Assembly: GCA_950295325.1 (NCBI GenBank)
Contig: OX485809.1
Span: 14,694,001 to 14,758,000 of the forward strand
Reading direction: 5' to 3'
DNA: 64,000 bases
Origin: Polytrichum commune
Lineage: Eukaryota; Streptophyta; Polytrichopsida; Polytrichales; Polytrichaceae
Part shown: positions 49,801 through 60,393 of the stretch, in pieces
How positions within the stretch are numbered: the first letter of the stretch is position 1
How the letters are laid out: each line of letters begins with the position of its first letter
The notes under the pieces: model-generated
What the model was told of the DNA's origin: nothing
Databases searched by the model: none
What the model saw: only the letters and a program-made list of their open reading frames with translations
Translations under genes and position numbers: made by a program

Positions 49801-50053
49801 TCACAAGCATCACTGGAATGTTCACCCACTGCTCCCTTTGAAGCCCACTGCATTGCACATCAATATCCTCGCCACCAACTTCGATTTCTTCTTCCGTGAA
49901 TACTGCCTCAGAAAGAGATAATTCCTGTATTGAACTGAAGTTAATACATGTTCAAATAATCAAACGATATTGCAAGATACGGGTATATGAAAGCAATGTG
50001 GGATGACATTATACCTCATCCGTATTAGCAGAGCCTGTATCCATTTGCTCCAT
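46860..50053 (-). CDS. DUF7869-type, transposase-like protein, frame broken by one TAA
   Basis: Minus-strand exons: 50053-50015 (MEQMDTGSANTDE), 49924-48965, 48776-46860; about 971 codons. Exon 2 starts with an acidic segment, then V.V....NVAKG..RNVNP.D.V....LG..HVGV, resembling a domain of plant En/Spm-type transposon proteins. A Cys-rich stretch follows (AIVCCDRECTRYF). Exon 3 has CGKCDSL, a His/Arg/Tyr spacing (LARHQAQQESARNAYRCMRAL), then the DUF7869 signature: LDNCWKDNK, VSYLLVGHTHDDIDASFG. These Asp/His positions suggest an RNase H-like nuclease fold (inference). At 49471-49469 an in-frame TAA interrupts otherwise continuous coding; the 20-base gap to the next AG is too short for an intron. 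It may be a recent pseudogene, may be translated from a later ATG (49342), or may be spliced in a way I cannot see. Palindrome array A lies upstream. Confidence 0.75.
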
Positions 50054-50326
50054 TTTCCTAAAAAAACGACACCCTTGTTAATAACAATACATTATACAAG
50101 TTCCAAAGCCATAATATAATAGTGACATGTATTTAGTATTTAATACCTTGCAACAACATTCAGACCGTCGACAAGGCCACACATACAAGAACGACCTCAT
50201 TTTCAGTGAACCTAAATTGGACGTTCTAAAAGAGCCAACACTTCCAAGTCCAATATAGTAGAACCTGCGCAAATGAGGATGCACTTGATCCAGTGGAACA
50301 TCTAAGGGACCATGACCATGGACATG

Positions 50327-51437
50327 CGGATCCACTCGATCGAGGGGATATCTCCAAGATGATCCAGTCGATGTCTTGGATCCTCCTACATGATTCTCTT
50401 CTCCAAGAGGATCCACTCGGTCGAGTGGATCCTCTTGGAGAAAATCCCCTTCGTATAGATTTTATTCGTGTATCCTCTTAGAGGATCCACTTGGTGGCGA
50501 GGATCTCTTGAGAGGAACGTGTCCCATTTAATCCTAGAGGATCCACTTCGTGGAGAGGATCCACTCGGTCGAGTGGATCCTCTTCTGGAGGATTCACTTG
50601 GTGGCTAGGAACCACTCGACCGACTGGATCCTCACCTATAGGTTTCACCTCATGGGCGAGGATCCACTCCATCAACTGGATCCCCTCCAAGATCCCTTGG
50701 TATAAGGGGCACTTTCTATTAGGGCACAATTGGCGTTTAGCCCACTTCGAGTTTAGCCCACTTGGACTTGGAAGTGGGCCTAAACATTAGCCCTACTTTA
50801 CAGTGGACCGTTGAGTGGGCCTTGCAAATGGGCGTAAGGGCTTTATATTGAGGCCCAATCCACGGCCCAGGAGCTTAAATGAATTTGCAATTGCTAGAAC
50901 TAAAGTCCTTGGACCCACATATAGCCCTTGGACCGACTTTTAATATAAAGCCCTTGGGCCCACATTAGGGCGCATTTGGGCAATCTAGGCCCACATATTT
51001 GTTGATGCCTAGGGTTTCGAAGTGGGCCGTAGAAGTGTCCTAACAGAGTACCCCTAAGAAGATCCACTCGATCGAGTGGATCCCCTTGGTATAAGAGGAT
51101 CCTCGATCGAGTGGATCCCCTCCTAGAGGATCCCCTTGGTATGGGGATCCACTCGATCGAGTGGATCCTTTCCTAGTGGACCCCTTGGCAGTGTGTATGT
51201 TTGACAAATTTCATTTGACACCCTCGAATCCAAAGTCAGGTGACATTCTCAAACACGTAAAATGAATGTCTAGGAGAATGCAAAAAACGCAAAATGTCTT
51301 AGGAGAGAACGGGGATTCACCTAGGAGAGGATTCTCCTAGAGGATCCCCTTGCTCTAGAGGATCCACTCGACCGAGTGGATCCTCTCCTAGAGGATCCCC
51401 TTGCTCTAGGAGGATCCACTCGATCGAGTGGATCCGC
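50327..51437. repeat. Palindrome array A: GGATCCACTCGATCGAGTGG-type units
   Basis: About a dozen full or degraded units of a 24-bp palindrome: GGATCCA, then core CTCGATCGAG, then TGGATCC. Full cores lie at 51061-51085, about 51144-51170 and 51411-51435. Core variants CTCGGTCGAG (50415, 50565) and CTCGACCGAG (51366) are reverse complements of each other. At 50401-50440 the symmetry extends to 40 bp with one mismatched pair. Units are joined by CCTAGAGGATCCCCTTGG-type linkers. The middle (50700-51040) instead repeats TGGGCC/GGCCCA and GCCCTTGG motifs. It lies 0.3-1.4 kb upstream of the DUF7869-type gene. Confidence 0.9.
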
Positions 51438-51447
51438 GTGGCACAAT

Positions 51448-51510
51448 ATCGTCTGGAACAACATCGTCTGGAACAATATCGTTCATTGATATCCGTACAG
51501 TTGTACGGAT
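51448..51510. other. Short direct repeats and a TCCGTACA..TGTACGGA palindrome
   Basis: CGTCTGGAACAA recurs with period 15 just right of array A (51448-51484). It is followed by a 20-bp palindrome at 51491-51510 (ATCCGTACAG / TTGTACGGAT, two central bases unpaired). A similar smaller palindrome, TCCGTATTGTACGGA, sits just left of array B at 59862-59876. Confidence 0.6.
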
Positions 51511-52760
51511 GTGTGGAGAGCAAATCCAACAGCAAAGCGAGTCCAGCACTGTATTGAACTGCAAGTCAAAGAGAGGTACTCTAGAGTGGGAGGCAACGGC
51601 AAGAAACGCAGAGATTTGAGGGGGCTCTCCATGAGTGAGTGAAGACAATGAGCTTAGAGACATGAGCCTTTTATACTAGTCGACACCTAATTTGGTGGGA
51701 GATTGCAGACACGATCCTGTACAGAAAATTTAAAGCTTCCCTCCCTATTGTACAAGGTCCTATCTTGAAGGACAAATTATCGTTTGGCAAGGTTCTGTAG
51801 TACAGAATGATAGTATAGCAAGCTGATGTGGTACGTGGTCCACGGGAGAAGTCCATCCACTCATTTGCTGACAAGTGTCCTAGTTTACCCCCCGTCGGTA
51901 GGACCATCAAATTTATCGAAGATTTTTAGATGACATTAATGGCGGTGTACTAGTAAACGCATGTGGGCCAAGATTAAATGCAGTCAACTCTATAAATGGT
52001 GGAGGTTGGAAGTAGGTAAAGAATAACATATAGAATCATGAGTAAGGCTTATAGAATGACTCAATTTATAGAGATAACTCAATTTATTACTCAATTTTTT
52101 TGAAAATGAAGAACATAGCGTTTTATACGGTGTGCACTGGTATTGCACGGGGAAATTTGAAATTTGAAATGAAAATTGGTAAAATTTGATGATTTGTTTT
52201 TTTTTTTTTAAACATTGTTTCTAACTAGAATGTCTTGACACACGATTGAACTAAAAACATTATTACAAAAAACAAAGGCGATGAAAATTTTCATAGAATA
52301 TAAAAAAGATAATATCATTGGTGATGTACTATATGTAGAAAAAAATACCATAAATTTGAAAATTGTCTATGGCATGTAATATACGGGTCGACGTTTAGAG
52401 TTTTTACGTGTATTGGGCAAATGACGAGGTGAAAATTGTTCCAAAATGTGACCTTAACGCATGACAAGTGGCATGCTAATAGATGGTGTCTTCCTTTTAC
52501 TGAAATCCACCTTTGGTTGGGAATTGGTCCCCTATGGTTTTGCACTTGCGAACTTCCTCATTCATTCCTTCCGTTGTTTACGCATGATCGGAAACAAGGG
52601 TGGAATGTGAAAGTGAAACCTATAATTTAGGTGCATTGAGGGCCAAACTTGTGATGGCCCACTAATTAAGATGCAGAGGAATTTAGCAACGCATTAGATT
52701 GACTTTGAAGAAATGTTCGTTGATTAAGAAACATAACACATAGTTAGTGTAGTACTTGGT
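51511..52760. other. Gene-free interval
   Basis: On the minus strand a frame from ATG at 51663 runs toward array A and could be a 5' exon of the DUF7869-type gene with array A in its first intron, but no donor is clear. Otherwise I see only AT-rich sequence, including a T run at 52198-52209. Confidence 0.3.
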
Positions 52761-52788
52761 TTTAGGGTTTAGGGTTTAGGGTTTAGGG
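52761..52788. repeat. Interstitial telomeric repeat (TTTAGGG)n
   Basis: About four TTTAGGG units in a row, in the orientation opposite to the tracts at 22784 and 55851. Confidence 0.9.
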
Positions 52789-55165
52789 GAGTCGCAATGT
52801 TGTTATTATACACGAGGTTGCCAAGTGGCAAGCCTCACATTCATTTGGGAGAATGAAGCATATGGTATTCTACTAGTGGCAAGCCCCAACATTCATAACG
52901 TTTGGGTTTGTTTTCTTTTTATATACAACTACAAAATATAGACTTAAGAAAAACTTAAAATAAAATAAAATTTGCAACCACTCATGTAACATTCAATTGC
53001 GGTGACATTCACATTCCAACTTGCATGCTTGACAAAGAAAAACACATTTTTCCTCATATGTTGGCCTTTGTAGGACCTCCCTACTCTACATGAAAGCGCT
53101 CAACGAACACGATGCTTAGACATAGAAACCAATTTAAGCTTTGTCAATATGGGACTAATATTGACAAAGTCTAAGTAATTAGCCTTGCCATTGAATGGTC
53201 AACACATGAAAGCATGCCCTTGAGCTAGTTGACGTGCATTAGCCTAAGGCCTCCAAACCTTCACCTTCAACGTCTACTAGAAGCACCATCATGATAGCAT
53301 GAGCCGGAGGTCCTATCATGTTGGATGGGTACCAATTTTTCCTACTTTGCGGGTGAAAACTATGAAAATCCAAAAATTTCATGTTACACTTTTGTTTGTT
53401 TGAAAATAATCTATTTCATACCCGAGGTTAGAAACATTTCTTTAAACCAATATCTGGTGGTTCCACATCTTGGTAAAGTTTCACATCATAAAGTAATTAC
53501 AAAAATTGTTGTTTTTTTCAATTCTGAGTCATTTACACTATTGAAACCCTTGGACAACTGCCAAAATAACTATAGTTATGTAAGATTTTCTCAATATATG
53601 TTAGGGACCAACTATAGTTAATTAGAAAAATTTAAAGTATTATTATATATTTGAAGAAGTTTGCCTCTTGATTTGCTTCAGTTAAGGGTCTTCAATATGC
53701 TCGGACCAGTGACTCATGCCTTGATACGATTACTCACAATGTTGGGCTCCGAAACAACCTCCATGTACACCACCAACACAAATAACACACTAGTGACACT
53801 ACAACATCACAAGAAAATCATGTGAACATGTTGCGCTCATGTTTAGTTAACAAGCTTTTTTGGCAGGTCAAATCGCGAACAACTATAGCTACGAAAGGCA
53901 ACTAGTTAACGAATAGTTGGATTTGTTGGTTAGTTGTTCATGATGGTATGCACTATTGAGGGCTGCTTCACACTATGACTGTCCAAGTCGAGAGGCCTTG
54001 GGATTGAGTGGCCAAACTTTGTTGAGAGTCCAAGGAAATGAACTGAAAATAGCCAATAAAATATAATAAGTGGAGCCTTGGGCCGAAGATAGTGTGAAGC
54101 CTCCAAAGGCCAAGCCCAAAGTCCGTACCCAGAGGAGCATCCAACTTTATAATTCCCTGCTCAAAATAACCCCTTCAATCTAACGGCCAAGATTTTGTCA
54201 ATGATTGATTTTTTAATGAAAAAAAACCAACGGCCTCTTGACCATAGTTTGGGTTTCCATTCCCGTCCCACCCAAACTTCCTTCAAGAGTCCGTAATTAC
54301 AATGTTAATTTAGATCCTTATATTTTATGGATATCCACAATGATTGGTGATTGAATTTGATGTACACTCGTGGATACCTTCAGTTCATAACTACATAATA
54401 ACCGGATCGATAGTTGGCAACAATGTATACATATCCACAGCCAATAATGGTACTAACTTAATTTGAATTTATTTTCAAAAATTTGCAACAAAGCGTGAAA
54501 TCCGACCTTTGAGATAAATTGAAAAAACATGATAAGTATAGGTGCTAAAAAATAGTTGTCATGGTCCAAGATGACCCTAAACTACCACGTGATAGCGGAA
54601 AGGTACCCAAACTGTCGCGGATAACATTACCCAACCCAAACGTCTTAACTCCGGCGCGGAGTTCGATGCGGCTCCGGGGAGGTTCGGATGCCAGCTCCGG
54701 TGGGTAGTAATTGGTTCCTCAAATGTACTTGTGGTAGTAATTGGTTCATAAACACCATACAAAACAATGGGTTTATAATCAAGTAAATACCTCACATACT
54801 TGGTTCTAAAACAACGGAAACTAGATAACAAACAAACACCCATCCCCCCGCCTTAGAAAGGTTAGATATACTTAATATTACACTAGCGCCCACCTCCCCA
54901 CGGAGGCAAATCACCTTATACTGCATCACGGTACACCGTGGTCAATGCAAGGCTAACGGATGGGCATTCACGCCGGTATAAAGATTACGGTGTTATTTTT
55001 TCTTTTCTTCTTATGTAGTAATGTAAACACTCACACAACCCACCGACATTATAATGTCAGCACAACGCTAAGAGACGACGTAGTTGATTTAGAACAATGA
55101 ATTCATGATGCCACTTGGACATACATGTAGTAATGTCAAATTATGGCAATATATTTCAGAGTTGG
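52789..55165. other. Gene-free AT-rich interval
   Basis: No supported gene. GTGGCAAGCC..ACATTCAT occurs twice about 60 bp apart near 52815 and 52876. GGTAGTAATTGGTTC occurs near 54703, 54732 and again at 55398, hinting at a diverged repeat spanning 54700-55450. Confidence 0.35.
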
Positions 55166-55335
55166 TCAATCTATCATGAATTGATTGTTCTAAACTACAA
55201 TTGGTTTCTCAATCAATCATAAATTGATTGTTCTAAACTACAATTGGCGACTCAATCAATCATGAATTGATTGCTCTAAACTACATTTGCTTTCTCAATC
55301 AATCATGATTCAATTGTGTAGTAATTGATTTAGAA
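55166..55335. repeat. 43-bp tandem repeat, about four units
   Basis: The unit CAATCAATCATGAATTGATT followed by GTTCTAAACTACAATTGG repeats with period 43. The first half of each unit (AATCAATCATGAATTGATT) is itself nearly palindromic. The last unit is degenerate. Confidence 0.8.
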
Positions 55336-55850
55336 CTATCAATTCATGATGCCACAAGGATTCTTGAGACGCCAATTACTACCTCCCCGACCAATGTGGT
55401 AGTAATTGGTTCCTCAAATGTACATGTGGCATCATGAAATGATTGTTCTAAGTCATGAAGCAATGTGCACCCAAGTTTGCACCTATATTAGAATAAAAAG
55501 ATTTATAATCAAGTATATTTAAAATCGTGGGATTACTCAAACCTTTGGACGTGATGACTCAAATCTCAAAAGGTAATTACGTCAAAAGGTTTTGAGTCGA
55601 GTCTACCCATTGACCCTGCTTGATGATGATCCATCATAATAAATGACGCATGTCATGTGATGCATGCAATCAATAAGATAAATTGCGTAAGTCAAACCTT
55701 TTAATTTTCCTTAAACATAACTAACTACATTGCGTGTTATATTCATATGCAAAATGTCATATTCCCTTGGTCGTAAGAAGGTATGTTGCAAAGCCAAATG
55801 ATAAGCTATTCACTGATACTCAATGTCGTCCAAGTTGGCTATAGAATCTT

Positions 55851-55881
55851 AAACCCTAAACCCTAAACCCTAAACCCTAAA
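55851..55881. repeat. Interstitial telomeric repeat (CCCTAAA)n
   Basis: Four perfect CCCTAAA units. A weaker single trace (CCCCAAACCCTAAACC) lies near 56491. Confidence 0.9.
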
Positions 55882-57211
55882 TAGTTGGTAATGGTTGTAT
55901 TGCCAACCATTCTTGCATGATGTTGCTCGTATACTTGCAATGGGATCATAATCAAGTTGAAAGATCGACGCCCTTGGATATGTTTTACAAGCTTGTATTC
56001 CTACCGCCCAAGTCTTTTCTTGTATTGAAGTTTGAAAGATGCTATTAATATATGAATTGATCCAATGGTTGAATTTCGAGTTTAGGTATCATGTTTATCA
56101 TTAAGTTCCCAATAATAAGTGAAGTTCCTCTAGTTAGACGAGGTTATGTTTTATTTCTTTTTATCATACCAACATTTTATGCACATCCCTACAATTCACT
56201 AAATTCAAAGGTGTAACTGTCACATGATATTACCAAAGTTGAGATTTAGTGTTTGAGTTTACCGTTAATGTTACTTTCATAGGGTGATTTCATAGGGTAA
56301 TGGTGCTATCCTGAATGATGCTGCATTGCAATAACGACACGCTCAATACTAAAGTCAAGGTAACAAATGGGCATACCCATAGTCCAAATTTATTGTCTTC
56401 AATTCTATAATATCCGTTGTTCTCCATTCACTTGAACTATGGAGTGTAGGCAAGATGGACAAGCAATTTCCTTAGTCCATACACTAATACCCCAAACCCT
56501 AAACCATATATGTGGAACGGGCAAGACTTGAACGGGCAAGACTTGAATGTGTGTTTTCTAGTGGGGGTGGAAACGGTAGAGGACCAATGCGAAGACAATT
56601 TAGACCGGATGGATAGTGGAAATGTTGACAATGAGTTCACGAATGTTCAAGGCCTTTAATATGCAACATACCATGTCATGTTACAGTTTATCTATAGTTC
56701 CACTTCAAATCGACACATGAACCATGCCTAGTATATACAAGTGAAATCCTCATTTCACATGATCATGTCTGACTCAACTTATAATGAAGTAATTGAAATT
56801 GTGAAACCACAATATACGCATTTTTTTTCCAATCCATTAGAGTTATCCTTTAACTCAACCGGAGTTTTAGTAAGGAGTTGGTTGTTTCGCATGCATAATT
56901 TTCCATGTTCGGTACTAAGTTGTGGGTGCATGCTTAACTTAGGCTAATACAAGTGCAACCTAAAAAATTTGTAACTTAGCCTATAAAATTTTGAAAGTGT
57001 AGGACAAAGAGCCTATGGACAATTTAAAAACATAGGATATCAACCTATGTGATAAAAAACATGTAGGAAATTTTGCCTACATTTTTTTTAAAAGAGAGGA
57101 ATTTAGCCATTCATCCTTCTTCAAATTGGAAAATTAGTTGGCCTAAGTACATATCTTTAGGCTATATCTTGCAGGGAGAGTAGAGGTTGAATCAGAAGAT
57201 GGTGAGGACTT
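55882..57211. other. Gene-free interval with a transposon fragment
   Basis: No supported gene. 56840-56945 (AGAGTTATCCTTTAACTCAA, then GGAGTTGGTTGTTTCGCATG) matches the left end of the 350-bp TIR family. AACGGGCAAGACTTGAA is repeated in tandem at about 56516-56547. Confidence 0.4.
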
Positions 57212-58020
57212 TCACCCACGGGGGGGTGACTATCGGAATTTTAGAAACCACGTGAGATAAAAAATAGGGTCAATTTAATTCGTTGAGGGTAAAATTTATA
57301 ACTTCGTTAGATCTACCATAGCTTTGGAAATATGTCCCATACATGATTATATATAAAATAGGGCAGTGAATAATTCCTCCATTTTAGTAATCAGTAGAAA
57401 AAAAATAGGATTATAGATATTGGATCCCCCCAAATGTGTGTAGTAGAATCAATAGAATAATTATGGGTTTGACTACTTGGATGAAGAATTGTGTAAATTA
57501 TGTCCAAATTTGAATGAAAAGTGTTAGTATGGAGGGAAAATGTTGTGGATTTTTTGGGGGGAAGGAACATTGTGACTTCTCAACGGCCCTTGGGTTGGCT
57601 TAGGGTTTGGACAAACATAGTGGCGTGAAGGCGGTGAAGCGTTTGGGTAGGAGGTCTTGCGTTGGTGAAGCGTGAAGGGGTGAAGCAGTGAAGCAGTGAA
57701 GCGTGGCACAAAGGCGGTAGGTAAGACACATTTTTTGGAGCTTTCTTTGTTGCTCACATAGTTGATTTTGCAATGCTATAGTATTCCGTTCATTATTTGG
57801 TACTTGTACGATTTATAAAAAAAATATGATGCCAAAAATTGGTCTCTCTAAAAATTTACAAATAAACATAGGGTGCTTAAAAATATGTCAAAGTAACTTT
57901 ATATCTACAAATAGGGAGGGAAAAAATACTGAGAGGTGCATAAATACCCCCCCATTAAATACCCCATTATCGCACGTGGTTACAAAATGTAAGGGGGTGT
58001 GACCCCCCCGTGTTTTCACC
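57212..58020. mobile_element. Putative TIR element, about 810 bp
   Basis: The left end (CACCCACGGGGGGGTGAC, then AATTTTAGAAACCACGTGAG) and the inverted right end (AAAACACGGGGGGGTCAC, then ATTTTGTAACCACGTGCG) match imperfectly over about 50 bases. The interior includes a GTGAAGC-rich patch at 57620-57715. No transposase seen. Confidence 0.45.
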
Positions 58021-58101
58021 CTTAAACTCATTTGAATTTTAGCAACCTTTCATAAATTTGAAATCAACTCTTTAAAAGAAGAGTTGGTTAATCCTTGGCC
58101 T

Positions 58102-58529
58102 AATGTTAGTGTCTCTAATGTCCAAATGCAAGTCACTATTTAGTGTCTCTAATTGTGATTACTCGAATGTCCTAGTTGGCATTTATTGCCATAATTGGCA
58201 TGAGGGCTGATTTATATCATGGGAAGTGGAGAGGTGTAATTGGCCTAATTGGCATAATTGGCATAATTGGCGTAATTGGCGTAATTGGCCTAATTGTTTT
58301 CAATTGTAATAACATGCACGCCACTAATTGGTAAAGCCTATGTCCAAATACAATTCACTAAATGTCTATAATGCCCAAATGCAAGTCACATATTAGTGTC
58401 TAATGTCCAAATGCAAGTCACTATGTAGTGTCTCTAATTGGCATTATAACGAATGTCGTAGTTGGCATTTATTGGCATAATTGGCATGAGGGCTGGTTTA
58501 TAACTTTATACCATATGAAGTGGAGAGGT
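58102..58529. repeat. 284-bp-spaced direct duplication with an AATTGGCATA array
   Basis: AATGTCCAAATGCAAGTCAC at 58118 recurs at 58402, with matching flanks through TGAGGGCTG and AAGTGGAGAGGT. Between the copies, 58237-58300 is a 10-bp repeat (TAATTGGCAT, sometimes GTAATTGGC). Confidence 0.75.
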
Positions 58530-58530
58530 C

Positions 58531-58936
58531 ATCATTGATATACACTTAAGTTGTGACAAGCCAAATAGGGGGCTGCAACCCCTATAAAGGACGCGTACCC
58601 CAGCAATTATGGGACGGTATGCGCAGATCTGAACCGTCCATGTTGACGGCCTAATCCAGATCGTCCGATTTGAGGAAGGGCCGCATCCCTTGGGCAGACT
58701 GACACCCTCCTGTCTCATTTTGACTCGGCCATTCTGCTCCCTCTCTTCCCTTGCTCCCTCTCTTCTCTTGCTCCCTCTCCTCTTTTCCCTTCTATTCGCT
58801 CCTGTTGCGGTGATCGGTGCAGGCAATTCGCTCCAGGTGTGCGTTCCAGGAGGAGCTTGTTGGAAGCGATCGGCGCCCTTCGCATTGCCGCGCCAATCTG
58901 ATACAATTTCAGCGTTACAGCTTGAGACTTGTGGTA
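58531..58936 (+). promoter_or_regulatory. Probable promoter and 5' exon of the ParB-like gene
   Basis: GC-richer than its surroundings, with a CT-rich tract of CTTGCTCCCTCTCTTC repeats at 58736-58800, typical of plant core promoters and 5' UTRs. A good donor (TTGTG before GTAGGT) is at 58934. The open frame here has no ATG in register, so the exon is probably untranslated. Intron 1 would then run to 60393. Confidence 0.4.
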
Positions 58937-59660
58937 GGTTTCCAATTCATTGCATGTTGCTTCCAATTCATTGCATTTTGCTTGCAATTCAGTACATGTT
59001 GCTTCCAATTCAGTGCATTTTGCTTGGTGTGATTTCCAATGCTTGCAATTCATTCCATTTTGCACTTAAACATTTGAACTTAAACATTTGCACTTGAACA
59101 TTTTAACTTAAACAATCTGAACTACTTTTGAACTAAATATTGTGCAATTAAACTTCTGAACGTAAAGTTAACATCTGAACTTAAAGTTAACTTCAGAACT
59201 TAACTTCAGAACTTCTAAACTCTGCAAAACAATGCAAACCAATAAATATTGTGCACTTAAAACTTCTGAACTTAAAAGTTGTTAATGCATACTTCTGAAC
59301 AAACATCTGAACTTCTTTTCGTGAATGCAGTTGATCCTAAACATTTGAACTATAAGTTCTGAATGCATACTTCTGACTCCCAATTCAACTTCTATAAGTC
59401 AATGAACTCTCAATTGCTACTCTGAATTCAATGTATACTCGAAGCTGGTGGCCTTATCATGAATTAGGTTATGAATTCCTACTCTGAATTGAAGTGCATG
59501 TAGAAGCCCATTCTTTGAAGCACATCTTTTCCAGAATGGTTGAATGGTTTGAATTGGATGCAATTGGATTGATTTGGTTTGCTTTGAATTGGTTTGGGTT
59601 GCATTGGATGCAATTGGTTTGCATTAGTCTGGTCTGCATTGGTTTGCATTGGATGCAAGT
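58937..59660. repeat. Low-complexity repeats filling intron 1 of the ParB-like gene
   Basis: Three successive simple-repeat styles: about 22-bp units of TTGCTTCCAATTCATTGCAT (58937-59070), then ACTTAAACATTTGAAC and AACTTCTGAACTTAAA types (59070-59350), then GGTTTGCATTGGATGCAATT (59540-59655). Each is degenerate. Confidence 0.6.
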
Positions 59661-59906
59661 TCTTTACAAAATTTTATGCTATCTTCCAAGTTAGCTGAAT
59701 TGTTTGCAATGTCCATAGAAGAAAAGAAACTTCAATTACATATGTCAATGCACAATTTCATTGACTAAACATGATCTGAAAGACATGCAAGGGGGGAGCA
59801 ATTGTTGATAAAATTTACCTTACCCCACACTAATAATAGGCATAAAAGCCATCATGAGCCCTCCGTATTGTACGGACGAAAAGAACCTAACCCATAACCC
59901 TAACAA

Positions 59907-60311
59907 CTTCCACTCGATCGAGTGGAAGTGGCCATGGCTTGGCCGCCTGCCTGTGGCCCATGTCCTGGGCACTTCCACTCGATCGAGTGGAAGTGCCCAT
60001 GGCTAGGCGGCCTGTCTGTGGGCCTAGCACTGGGAACTTCCACTCGATCGAGTGGAAGTGGGCATGGCTTGGCCGCCTGCCTGTGCGCAATGCGCTTGGC
60101 ACTTCCACTCGATCGAGTGGATGTGCGCATGCCTAGGCGGCCTGCCTGTGGGCCTAGCACTGGGAACTTCCACTCGATCGAGTGGAGGTGCCCATGGCTA
60201 GGCGGCCTGTGGGCCTAGCACTGGGAACTTCCACTCGATCGAGTGCTTATTGCATAATGATGGGGGACGCCTATGTTTTGACATTGCAGCTTCCACTCGA
60301 TCGAGTGGAAG
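59907..60311. repeat. Palindrome array B: seven CTTCCACTCGATCGAGTGG-type units, 65-bp period
   Basis: Palindrome starts are 59907, 59972, 60037, 60102, 60167, 60228 and 60290, giving spacings 65, 65, 65, 65, 61 and 62. Each is CTTCCA, the core CTCGATCGAG, then TGGAAG. At 59967-59998 the symmetry is perfect over 32 bp (GGGCA added on the left, TGCCC on the right). The spacers alternate between two kinds: one with CTTGGCCGCCTGCCTGTG, one with CTAGGCGGCCTGYCTGTGGG. The last palindrome lies in unrelated sequence. The array sits in intron 1 of the ParB-like gene. Confidence 0.95.
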
Positions 60312-60393
60312 TATCCTTCGCATGATTTCGACATGATTTCTCAATTGAAATGCCCACATTGATATATTGATTTTGTTCCCATCCCCATTGCAG

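Noticed and set aside
50078-50729. Frames with repeated DPLGRVDPL / RVDPLGE phrases
   Set aside because: Pure translations of the palindrome array; the phrases change with the linker and have stops between blocks.
52761-52788. Chromosome end suggested by telomeric repeats
   Set aside because: Only four units, flanked by unique sequence on both sides, with similar tracts elsewhere in the window.
58690-59097. Frame with a signal-peptide-like hydrophobic N-terminus
   Set aside because: It opens on TTG rather than ATG, sits on a CT-rich promoter or UTR tract, and runs through a good splice donor at 58934.
59907-60311. CRISPR-like layout of short palindromic repeats with regular spacers
   Set aside because: The spacers are themselves repeated (two alternating types), there are no cas genes, and the context is a spliced eukaryotic gene. 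It is a minisatellite with a palindrome.
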